The translations under genes were made by a program, and so were the position numbers. From Ficedula albicollis (lineage: Eukaryota; Chordata; Aves; Passeriformes; Muscicapidae), in NCBI RefSeq assembly GCF_000247815.1, contig NC_021684.1:14074558-14138557 (forward strand): 64,000 nt of DNA. Reading direction: 5' to 3'. The notes below the pieces were generated by a model. That model was not told the DNA's origin. It saw only the letters and a list, made by a program, of their open reading frames with translations, and did not search any database. Position 1 is the first letter of the stretch; each line of letters starts with the position of its first letter. Of this stretch, positions 42,350 through 53,853 are shown piece by piece.

Positions 42350-44265
42350 AAAAGGAAATGCAGAGTCAAGAGCTTGTGTTTGATTACATATCTGCTTCTG
42401 AGCAAGTTTCTTGTGCGTCCAGGCACATTTCTTCATACGTTAAGAAACACATTTTTCCTAAGATGTGAACTGCAGTTCTTGTCCTTCTCCCCAGTCCCAC
42501 ATATATCAACATTGAAAGGTTATCAAGAATTTAGTAAAAGATAGGTTTAAGCTTTAGAAATAGTGCAAATAAAGAGAACAGTCCATAAATAGAAAATATA
42601 TTAAACTGTATCTGGTGTTAAGGGCTCTAATAATTAATACAGGTTGAGTGAATTTCTTCTGTTTTGCTTATCTGCAATGAACTTTTCTCTTGAATCAAAA
42701 TATTCTGCTCCTATGATTAGTAGCTGTTTCTACACAGTGATCAAGGCAAAGGAGAGCAATGTTTTATTTGCCTGAGTGTGTGCATTGTGCAGAAGAATTT
42801 GTCATGAGGATGAAATCAGTTTCTAATTTTCTGTTTCTAATTTTCAAAATAATTTCAACTGATGTTTTAAATGGAAAATCTCTTCTACGTCTGTAATGTT
42901 ATGATTTTTCAATTCTTGGCTCTTCTATTTATTTAGAAGCCTGTTAATAGACATTGTGGTAACTTTTCTGATATGCCTCATACTTTGAATCCTTTTTGTG
43001 TAATAAATATGTATTTCCTTAGTACTAAAATTCAAGAAGCTTTGAATGGGTTATGGGCCTGGAACTTCCAAGATGTCCTTTTCTTAATAAATGTTTAGAA
43101 AAGGGAACTTTTCCTCTCTTTATTTCATGCACTGTCAGAATCATGCTTCCAGTCCCCTCTGCCTCATGGTGCAGTGGATTCTACCTCTGTTACTTGCTTA
43201 TAGTATTTCTAGAATTTTTCTTATGGCTTATTTGGTCTATGGAAATGGTAGTTTAAAACATTCATTGTTTTTGTTTCCTGTGCTGCTTTATTATGCCTGT
43301 GTTTGCCAAAAGGAAATGCAGAGTCAAGAGCTTGTGTTTGATTACATATCTGCTTCTGAGCAAGTTTCTTGTGCGTCCAGGCACATTTCTTCATACGTTA
43401 AGAAACACATTTTTCCTAAGATGTGAACTGCAGTTCTTGTCCTTCTCCCCAGTCCCACATATATCAACATTGAAAGGTTATCAAGAATTTAGTAAAAGAT
43501 AGGTTTAAGCTTTAGAAATAGTGCAAATAAAGAGAACAGTCCATAAATAGAAAATATATTAAACTGTATCTGGTGTTAAGGGCTCTAATAATTAATACAG
43601 GTTGAGTGAATTTCTTCTGTTTTGCTTATCTGCAATGAACTTTTCTCTTGAATCAAAATATTCTGCTCCTATGATTAGTAGCTGTTTCTACACAGTGATC
43701 AAGGCAAAGGAGAGCAATGTTTTATTTGCCTGAGTGTGTGCATTGTGCAGAAGAATTTGTCATGAGGATGAAATCAGTTTCTAATTTTCTGTTTCTAATT
43801 TTCAAAATAATTTCAACTGATGTTTTAAATGGAAAATCTCTTCTACGTCTGTAATGTTATGATTTTTCAATTCTTGGCTCTTCTATTTATTTAGAAGCCT
43901 GTTAATAGACATTGTGGTAACTTTTCTGATATGCCTCATACTTTGAATCCTTTTTGTGTAATAAATATGTATTTCCTTAGTACTAAAATTCAAGAAGCTT
44001 TGAATGGGTTATGGGCCTGGAACTTCCAAGATGTCCTTTTCTTAATAAATGTTTAGAAAAGGGAACTTTTCCTCTCTTTATTTCATGCACTGTCAGAATC
44101 ATGCTTCCAGTCCCCTCTGCCTCATGGTGCAGTGGATTCTACCTCTGTTACTTGCTTATAGTATTTCTAGAATTTTTCTTATGGCTTATTTGGTCTATGG
44201 AAATGGTAGTTTAAAACATTCATTGTTTTTGTTTCCTGTGCTGCTTTATTATGCCTGTGTTTGCC
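42350..44265. repeat. Tandem duplication, 2 x 958 bp, copies apparently identical
   Basis: Copy 1 is 42350-43307 and copy 2 is 43308-44265. Each begins AAAAGGAAATGCAGAGTC and ends TGCCTGTGTTTGCC. I compared the copies line by line and saw no substitution or indel. The base before copy 1 (G) differs from the base before copy 2 (C), and the sequence after copy 2 (TGTACT) differs from the start of a unit, so the borders are exact with no visible microhomology. The unit is AT-rich, has no coding potential I recognise, and lies in the large PTPRG intron. Zero divergence means a very recent event, or a false duplication made when two haplotypes or an assembly bubble were joined. Confidence 0.95.
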
Positions 44266-44267
44266 TG

Positions 44268-44745
44268 TACTCATTTGAAAGCAAACCAGTGAGAGCTTCC
44301 AAGTCAGAACTACAATTTCATAAGAAAATTAAAATGAAAGCAGAAAGCACTGTCTTAAACTGACAGAGTCAGGATAGAGCCTGACACCCTGTTGGTCAGG
44401 GTGTTAATGATGGCTGCAGTCCTGTTGGAGTGATAGATGTGGTTCTGTTGAAGTGGTGATCCTGTAGAAAGGTCTGATCTTTCTCTGAAGGTCCAGTGGT
44501 GGTCATGTAGCTCTTGTCCTCTGGGAATCCAGTAGGTAGTCCTGTTCATGCTGTTCCAAATCTCAGATTATATCCAGGTAGGAATGCTTGGTTCCTCCCC
44601 CTGGGCGGAGCATTTTACAATGGACATGTAATTTTTGAGTCATTCACTAAGGTATTGATGGCCCATTAACAGAAGATATCCCCCGAGGGAGTTATCAGGG
44701 GTGAGTCATGAAAGAGACAAAGAACACTGCCCCACCTGGATTTAA
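44268..44745 (-). mobile_element. Probable solo LTR of a passerine-type endogenous retrovirus
   Basis: Read on the minus strand, the segment has a promoter-like order. A GC-rich patch with CTCCGCCCAGGGGGAGG is followed by a TATA-like ATATAAT (about 44567-44573), then a region ending in an 8-bp hairpin (ACACCCTG/CAGGGTGT, arms at 44384-44391 and 44397-44404). A T/A-rich stretch follows towards 44310. I recognise this layout and several short motifs from LTRs abundant in songbird genomes. No gag, pol or env coding sequence flanks it, so it would be a solo or truncated LTR. The exact ends, TG/CA termini and target-site duplication were not resolved. Assignment is from memory without a database search; a different interspersed repeat remains possible. 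Confidence 0.5.
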
Positions 44746-44748
44746 GGC

Positions 44749-44892
44749 TTATGGAGATGGTGTCAGAATACATATTTTGGTTACATCTTACATTGTAATC
44801 TAAGACAATGTTTAATTCTTTTATGGAGATGGTGTCAGAATACATATTTTGGCTACATCTTACATTGTAACCTAAGACAATGTTTAATTCTG
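44749..44892. repeat. Tandem duplication, 2 x 72 bp
   Basis: Head-to-tail copies at 44749-44820 and 44821-44892, each starting TTATGGAGATGGTGTCAG and ending TTTAATTCT plus one or two bases. Two internal differences (GGTTAC/GGCTAC and TAATCT/TAACCT), and the last bases also drift. It sits at the edge of the LTR-like segment and may be part of the same element. Confidence 0.9.
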
Positions 44893-47800
44893 TTGTCTGA
44901 TTTTTGGTATTAATAAGATTTTTCTTGTAGTCTAATTGTCTTGGGATTTGTTGATGTTGTTGTTGTAGATGCTATTTATGTTGTAGAAACATTCTCACAG
45001 AAAATACAGTACTTTAAGGCAGATGCTACTGGGAGGGTCCTGCTGATACGGGGACTTTTCATTGTGATACATTAATTGATGTAGGTCTGCAGTGGCTGGC
45101 AAAGGGAGCCCGGTGGGGATGTTCACACCACGCTGGCTGCCTGATTTAACCAGAAACCACTTCAGCAAATGCTGCTGTGCAGCACAGCTCTGTTAGTGCA
45201 GGGTAGGAAGCCCAGCAGACAAGGAGTGCTGGAGCAGTCCAAGCTCTCAGTACCTGCATGTCTCCCCAGAATCGGAGAGGGGTCCCTGGGTCTCACTCGG
45301 GTGTCTCTCCAGAGTGAGGCAGGGATGTGTTCCTCATACTGCAGCACAATACACAGCATGGTAACTCTCAGAGGTCTGGTTCAGTGGTTGGCAGTGTATT
45401 GCCCCAATGTTTGTGTTTCCTTGTCACATTTGTTAACCTTTGAATGCAAGAAACTCATTAAAGCAATTCCTCAGACACACACTCCAGGCTTCCCCAGAGC
45501 TCTCGACTCAGGCTCTGATTAGCATCAGCGACTGCAAGAAGCAAATCTCCAAATGGCTTGATTGATAGCGAGATTAATGATCCTCAAGATTTCTGTCCAG
45601 GTTTATTATTTGGAGGCTTACAAATCTTTGCTTTCAGCGAGATGGGTGGGGAGGAAGGACCAGCTGGCTGCCACCCAGTCTGTCTATATTAGCATGATGA
45701 GGTGATGGACGTAGCCCTGTTAGAGCACCAACACTAAGTAGTGTATTTTCAGTGTTCCTATTATCTACAAGGTACTAAATTATTTGCTCCTCTGCTTTGG
45801 TGCCAGCTGCTCTTTTCTTTTCCTTTGTGCTGTGCTTCCAAAGGTGTAATACTATTTCTAATTGTGTTTTAAATAGAGTTAACAGAGAAACCATGAAATT
45901 TTTAAAGTAGCTATTTCTTGTTGAAGTGGCCAGTGAAAAAAGCCCACCCTACAAATTCTCAATGATTAAGAGAGAAAGGAAATAATTACTCTTTTAATAT
46001 TTATCTTGGCCGCAGCTAAGCTAAACATGAATTATGTCCAGCAGTGTTGGGAATTCTTCCTAGTTCTCCCATGCAGCTTTAGTCCAGGTGCACATGGACA
46101 CATGTGTTGAGAAAGATGAAGCTTCCCACTGAGTATTTCATATTATTTAACAAACTGGCATTTCTGCCTGAAGATGGGCAGGGACATCAAAATTGAGAAC
46201 AAGCTGTGCTTAAATTTTTACAAGACTTTTGTGTTAGATTCCAGGCTGAGCCTTTGGATACCTAAAATATCAATTGTGTCAATTGAATGTTCTGATGTCC
46301 CATTTGGAGGAAGAAAATAATATTTTTTGTAAAGGCAATAGCAGAGCTCTTCTGTTTTGAGAATAATTAGTTTGGATTAATTAGGGACATTTATGTGAAT
46401 ATTCCAAAGAGAGACTGCTGTCTTTGTTTCTGTTGTCCTCTCCTAGGTTGGATCATCTCTGGTTTGTTTTTTTTATAGCACTGTGTCCAATCCATAGGAA
46501 TTACATTTTGCATTTAAAATCACCTGCATTTTAACGTCCCCGTGTGTGACCCTGTTTTATTAATTTGTTTCATAAGATTCACCATGCCAAAGTGAATTCA
46601 TATCCTGAAATGATAATATCAAGTATACCAAATTTTGAGATCTTGAAGGTGCTACTAAAAGCTTCTCTCTAGTAAGAGGCAATCTTCATTGATTGCTGTG
46701 GCTCTTGTGATTATGGAACAGCTCTTCACTTGCTTAAATCCAGCTTTCTTTTGTGAGAAAGTTTTAAGGCTCCTTTTTAATATTACATGATGTTTTGGGC
46801 ATCAGAAGCACACATTTTATAGGAAGTGCCTGAGGTATTATTTTATTGGAAAAGCCATGTCTTTGTTTTCCTCTGTAATTTTCTAGCCTTTGTTATGAAT
46901 GTTGCATTACATAAATACTGGGCTCAGGGAGAAGAAAATTAATGTGGCCGGGCTTTCCTTTGATTTTTAACACTGTGCTTAATTTTAAACCACTTTAAGA
47001 TACCACCTAGAGGTATGTCTACCCTATTTTTGCCTGAAGACATTGAAGTTCTGAGTGGTAGACCATATAACCAAGGAGCTTGTTCTCTTGCAGTAGAAAA
47101 TACTGATGAGTAAACCCATTCAGTCATCTGTAAAATTGCTGAGTGTATCCAAGGCAGCTGTTGTGAGTATTGATTAAAGCAGGAGCGGAAGGTTTGGTGC
47201 CTCTGGCCCTGTCAGAGGTCACCAGGAGAGTAATTAGCTACCAAGTGTCACAGGGCCAAGTGCCATCACAAATAAGGTTTCACCATTGCCTTCACTGTTC
47301 TCCAGGGACACCAGGATGATGGGACAAGGAAGCGTGGAAAAGGTTTGTGCTGAGTTAAACTAAGACTTATCCACATGATTTGCAATTAAAGAGATTTCTA
47401 AGTGCATTTCTGCACTGGCCACCTGGGTGCTCTCTGGTCACACAGCTGATGAAGGGGGAGGACATGAAGGCAGCTCATCTGGGGGTGTTGTCATTTCTTA
47501 ACTGTTTAATTATTTGAATACCCTTCTAAGAATCATTATGTCTCACATAATGCCTGAGTTCAATACTCTGTGTGATATAAATGGGTGTCTGGGCCTTGGT
47601 GCAGGATAGGATCTCAGAGGATTGGAAGAAGAGGATTTTTAATTTTGTGGAGAGCTGTGTAGTCAGCTGGCAAATTTAGGCCATAAATATTAAATTAGCT
47701 GTCATTTTGTGTCAGAAATCCCTAGTCTTTCTTGTTTGCAGATTAGTTTTTCAGCTGGACAGTTTTACTAGAGGTACATTCTTCAGCACAAATATTGTCT

Positions 47801-50800
47801 CAAAGTTTGGTCCACCTTCTTTTTTTTTTTTTTTTTTCTTTCCATCTGCCATTTCCCAGCCTCTTTCTTGTCTTTATTTCCCTATGATACTACAGAATAT
47901 TGTGGTTGGACAGGTGATCAGCATTTGGAGAGTTTTGTGGATTTGTGTGGGTCAAGTCCTCAATGTGAAAAAGCACTTCTCCTTGTCCAGAAGAAGTCCC
48001 CTGAAAGAGACATTCTACTTTTCACTGTTCTGTCTGGGATAACATGCCAAAGGTTTGGTATGCCATGCACTTCCAAAACCTACCCATTACCATCCAGACC
48101 TCTTCAGGTACCATATCTGTGTGATGCTTAACACTTCTCAAGTACATTTCAGGCAGAAACTGCTTTGTGGGGAGAAAGCAAATGATCTTCAGGAGGGATC
48201 TGCTGGAAAATCAGCTTTACTGTAGGGAAATTTTCCTCCTTTATCAGCTTTCCTTTATTCTCCTGGTTTTTATGCATTCCTGCTTTGTACATCCTCCAGC
48301 AGCTCCAGTTCAGTCAGCATTCAGTGCCTTACTGCTCCAGCATGGCACAGGTTCTTTTATAACTTGGCTTTTGAATTCTGGTCATTAAGTATTAAGACCT
48401 GTGAAGAAAATTAGGGCAATATAAGCCATTTTCTGGCCAAAAATAGTAAATGCAGATGCCTCCCTGATAGAATGAAGGTAATATCACTGCTCCATGCTGG
48501 TCACTTATTCATATTCATAAGATCAGCTCTTTTTTCATGTGGTTTTCTCTCCTCTTTTTCTTCTTAACGCTTGAGTCAGTTTTATTGCTCATAAAAAACA
48601 GTGACTGATGACCCCAGCTAGAGCAGTGCAGACTGCAGACAGCTGTTGTCCAGGCTCCCATCCACTGCTCTGCTGGTGACATGGTCATGATTTGCAGCAC
48701 TTCTGTTGTTCTGAAGTCTGTGCTCTTTTCTGAGGAGTCATTGCCAATTCTGACAGTGACAAATGCTTGCCAAGGCATAGTGAAGCTAGTTTAAAGTGCA
48801 GAGCCATGTGTTACTAGTACACTTGACTGCATACATACTCTGGTTTTGGTGCCAGCAGAAACCAATCTTAATTGTGTCTCCTGAAAAACATGCAAAACAG
48901 TTCAATGGGAATCTGAAGCAGCTTTTCTTCTATTGAAAGTGAGAATGAATGTACAGAGGTAGTGAAAGGGATCGTTTCCTGTCTTTACGTCCTTGTTTAG
49001 GAGTTAGTTGCAGACACCCCCGTGATGGAGGAGCATGGGGAATGAATGCCTGTATCCAGGTTGCATTTGATAAAGACTAAGCCATGTCCTGTGCAGCCTG
49101 GTTTAGAGGTCCCTTGCAGATCCTAGTCTGACTCTTATTCCATCTTTCCTGTTCTTCCCACCAGCTAAAAATTGTGTATAAAAGTAGGATGGCTGCAGGG
49201 ACTATTGGCCTCTTTGTTAGCAAATATATATTCTGCAGAGGTTCTGGTTGTGGGAGGCTGTTTCTGGAGGAAGGGTGCTTGAAGGACAAGATTTGCCCTG
49301 CTCTGGCAATAGTGAATAGGCCTGCAGGACTCTTTCAAGCCATCTGCCCCTCAATTGGTCATGCTTTAGCAGGTAATGACCCAGGAAGAGAGCCTAGAGC
49401 TCCGAGATCCTAGTACAGAAATAAAATAATGCAAATCTGGCTGGCCTTGGAGAGGGAATACACACTGCTCCAGCCAACATCAGCACCTGGAAGAAGGACA
49501 AGAGAACAAGGAGCAAGGAATGTGCTGGTTGCCTCAGCATGAGGCAGGGCATGGCTGTTGGGTATCTCCAGAATGTGAAACATTCCCCTTTAGTTTTTCC
49601 TGTGCTCAGCCACTGCCCTGGTGGTTTCATCCAGCCACTGCAAAGGCAATTGCTTGTTCCTCACCGTAATCCTGGCTCTGCCTGTCCCTGCCCTGGCTGC
49701 TCCAGAGGTCACAGATCCTGCCTGTCATCACAGATCAGGGGATGCTGCCTGTGCTAGGGCCAGGAGCAGTTCCCAGCACTCCCATTGTCTGGGCCTGAGC
49801 TGGGTTTGCATTGGAGGCAGTATTAACACTGAGGCACTCCCTTCCACACAAAAATAAAATGCATCCATACTTTCAGGCCATTATGTGAGCTAGTTCTCCC
49901 TCTTGCTTTGAGAGCAGTATAAAGGAGAAGCTGCTTGAGCTTTAGTAACTAATAACCAAGGAAACCTGTTTGGAGTGTCAAAATCTCACAAGGCATCTCT
50001 TCTTATATAGAAGTTAATCTGGTATTTTGCCCAGCAGAGATGGAACAAGCATTTAACTCAGCTTATCAGGACCATCTTTTGGCATATCTTTACGCTTTCA
50101 TCTTAGTAATAAGGTGCTGCTGCTCTGGACTTTGCATCCTGCTAGTTTGCTTTAGTAACTCACAGCCGGTATCTCTGCAAAAAGATTCTGGGCAGGAGGA
50201 TGTCCTCCCTCACATTGTGTTTGCATTCCAGACCCTGCCTCTGCTGCTTCTCTGGGGAGATGCTAATCTTGCAGTGTTTTACTTCTGCATTTGGGTCCAT
50301 ATGTGACAACTGTGTGTCTGATCACCACAATCTCACACAGTTATTGTACCCCAGGGAAAGAGAGCCACAAAAACATATGGGGCTAGAGAAAATGGTGTGC
50401 TTCACTGCTCACAGGCGTATTTCAGAGACAGCAGACTCTGGTATTTCACAGAAAAACTATTGCTCCCCAAAATATTTTAGAAGTGAATCAAGGTTGTGAT
50501 TTTTTTTCTCAACCAGTGCTGCAGGAATACAATAATTATTCTAAAATTAGTGTTTCAGTTATTAAGATTTTAATAATCATTTATGCCATGACAAATCCCA
50601 GTTGTGCATTAACTATGGACTGCTTCTATTAGGAAAAAAAGGCCTGTTATTTTTTTTCTGCTGATAGTGTTGATTTCCTGAGCAAATGGGGACAGATATG
50701 CAAGCACCTGCCCATGTATACACACTGGAGCTAAAAGTTACAGACTGAAGTGCTTGTGTGAAAAGCGGTGTAGATTTGCACCTTGTCGAGCCCTGCATCT

Positions 50801-53761
50801 ACTCCCTTCTGTCCCCTCTCTTCCCTCTCCAGTGGCTCGAAACAAGCAATTTCCTACTCTCATCCCTTTCCTTTATCCAGCCCTCACCATGTACACACTC
50901 AGATTTACTGCAGCCTCTTGTAGCCTTAGCAACTGCTGCCACTTAAGGTTTGTATCTGGAGGAAAAGGTAATGGGGAGGGGAAATGCCAAGGGATAGAAA
51001 GGAGCATCCTAAACTGGAGGAGGAGGCAGATACTGAATTGTCTGAAATGCCTCTCAGTAGCAGCTATCAGTATTTATTACTACAGACCAGACATGAGTTT
51101 ACCGAAGGCTCTTCTTGGGGCCAGGTGTTTCCTTACTCAGGGAGAATGGACATTATCCAAACTGGAGTCATCTGCCTGGCACCCAGAGATGCATTCCCTC
51201 CTGAAGCTGCACAGAGGAAAGATGCCAGAGTGGGAAATAGAAAGCAGAACTTGATGGAAAATTCATTCAGCAAATTTGTTAAACCCATAAAAGATCTTTT
51301 AAAGATCTGAAACACAGAAGGGGTCACCAGGACAGGGACTCAATGGCCTGTGTGCAGTAAGCTCAGCTGTAGAGGCTAAACTTAGAATATTTACAGCTAT
51401 TATGAACAAGTGGAGGAAATAAAAAAAGACTGGAGAGGTCTTCACCTAACATGCCAGTACCCAGTATTGTAAAGTAACAAAAGTGCTGCATTACATATGT
51501 ACATTAGACAAAAGTGTTATGTTTGTGACTTGAGAAAACCTTTAGTCAAAGTCTAAGGAGTCTGCCTTTGCAAAGCAGCTGCAGAAAATCTTCCAGGACT
51601 AAAATGCAGAATATTTAATTACATTAATGATTGTAGCAAACTTTACTATGTGAAATATTAATTTAATACATTGTTAGTCCTACATTGTGCTCAGCAGAGT
51701 TGCACTGGGTTGGGTATTCAGCTATTGCCATCATGGGCCTTAAAATATTGCACAGTGTGATTATCTGACACATTTACATGTTTTGAGGCTATTAAGAAAA
51801 AGACATCTTATGACTGTGTATAAAAACCATAATGCCAGCCTTTCAGAGCCTCTGAGAGTATAAAATAACAAATTAACAAAAAAAATTGCTTTTCTTCAAT
51901 ATCATCAGCTTATAAAAATCCTTTAAATCCCTGCATAAAGGTCTGTCTTTTTATCAAACACCTTTTTAAGGCTTTCATTACCAGGAGAAGCCATTCAAGG
52001 ATTTCCGTAGTATTGACTCAAGGGAAAGAGCCCCAAATACATCAAAATCAGGAACATTTTGCCTGTTTCATATTCATAGTTTCTTCTTTATGTGTGACTG
52101 ATTTATTCTGCTGCGTGCCCCCAGGGTGTGCATTGTCCAAAATAAAGGCTGCCAAAAAAAAAATGAGAACAGGGAGCAAGTGGTGAGGCGGGGGGAGTTC
52201 AACCCATGTTTTTAAATGCTGTGAGACTATTGCACATCTTGCATCCTCATGTGTGAATTCACCTTATGGTGTTTCTTAACAAAAGTATACTCACTAAATG
52301 TATAACTTAAGCAAAATGCAAGCCATCATGCCTGAAAATAGAAAGCTGCTCCCAGACAGTGACTCCATGCTGTGAAATCCACTCTCTCCTGCTTCTGTAT
52401 TGTCTTAAGTTGTACTCGTGCTGCCATAGCTTGTGCTTGAGTTACAAAGCACTGTGCCTGTGCACTGGAAAGAAAGCACCTGTAATAATTTTAGATCCTG
52501 GTTTCACCTAAGAGAGTGGATTTTCAGTGACTTTTTTTTCTCCCTGGCATGTCTGGAAATTGGAAACAAAGGGAGCACAAATGACTTTGCTCTGACGATG
52601 GGCACTGCATGGAGAGCACAAAGCCTGAGTTGCAGAGCAGCAAACTGCAGGAACTGCAGGGCAGCAGCCTGGAAGCCACATGTGCCAATATGTTTGAGCA
52701 AGGGAACCTGCAGCTTGGCAAAGGCACAGTTCACCAGGCCCCCACAAACTTTGCCCAGGTGTTGAGGAGCAGTTGAAGGGCGCCAGCGAGGGGGGTCTTT
52801 CTGCACTGGGGAGCTATTGTTTAGCGCCTCGACAGATGAGAGCAGACCCTTCTCCTGCCACAATAGCTGCTCACACCAAGCAAGACTCATTAAATATTCA
52901 GTTCCAGCCTCAAGCAGCTCATTAAGTCAGCAATGAGCAGTGACGCTGGCGTTGGAAAACCCTGCCTCAGTTAACATCACCATGCAGAGTCTCCCCGGAT
53001 CTCTTGATGTTATTCTGCTCAGTACCTTTTCTGTGATGACCAGCTTGTGCTCTCTGCTTTGCATTAAATACAGGTAAAAAAGAGTCAGGTGGATTTAGTT
53101 CTGCTCTGCGTTGTAGGCCTTTTCAGAGAGGAGTCCTGGGGCCCAAGGGAAGTGTCTATTGGATTTTTGTGTACCAGCAAATGTAATACAAGTTTACAGG
53201 AGGAGGATGGGATGAAGGTTATATGGCATTAGTGTTAAAAAGCAAACAAACAAAAAACCTTCATGTTTGAAGGAAACCTTTCATAGCAGAACATCATGAA
53301 TGCAACAGTTACAGATGCTGTATTACTGATGGTTGTTACACAGCAGAAACTTTTACAGTAAGTGTATTTTCCCTGGAAATTGAGTGTCTTGGATGCATTT
53401 GGGCTTGAATTGTATGCTGAATGTGTTTCTTGTGTGCAGAGTTCCTTTCTAAATGATGTATTTGAAACCTGTTTTGCAGCCACAAACTTTTATGATTATA
53501 ATTTCGTATTCAGTAGTACCTAGCAATAATGTATAGAAGCATTTATGATGGGTGGATGTCAGATGTCAGTGAATTAGAGCACACCAGAATCTGGAAAAAG
53601 GATTGTAATTGTAGAAAACAAACATATGTTTTCATGTACCAATGTTTTAAAATTATAAGGTCTGAAAGTCTGGAACAGAAATGGAGAAACAGAACATGTG
53701 CAAAAGTTTTTTCAGAGAGCAGTTTTTCACACCATGAATCTATTTTTCTTTTCTTTAACAG

Positions 53762-53853
53762 AAAGTGTTTTCAGACTGCTCATTTCTATGTGGAGGACAG
53801 CAGTTCCCCCCGTGTGGTCCCCAATGAAAGTATTCCCATTATACCTATTCCAG
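53762..53853 (+). CDS. PTPRG: PTPRG exon: cytoplasmic juxtamembrane segment
   Basis: This 92-nt internal exon has one base completing a split Arg codon, 30 codons, then the first base of the next codon. It encodes [18 protein letters not shown] followed by [12 protein letters not shown]. The peptide is the juxtamembrane segment of PTPRG. The paralogue PTPRZ1 shares KCFQTAHFY but then diverges (as I recall), while [13 protein letters not shown] is specific to PTPRG. The acceptor has a strong T-rich tract (TTTTCTTTTCTTTAACAG) and the donor is CCAG|GTAAGA. It ends in phase 1, matching the expected following Asp codon (G|AY). The next exon, beginning DMEAIPVKQF, was not seen before the window ends. 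This segment leads into the first, catalytically active phosphatase domain, which is outside the window. Confidence 0.96.

Noticed and set aside
42197..43502. Repeated open frames of about 65-115 codons in the 958-bp units
   Set aside because: They repeat because the DNA is duplicated; no homology, and the frames are short and AT-rich.
50754..51254. 166-codon open frame
   Set aside because: No domain or homology recognised; it sits within the large PTPRG intron and its length is within chance for the size of the window.
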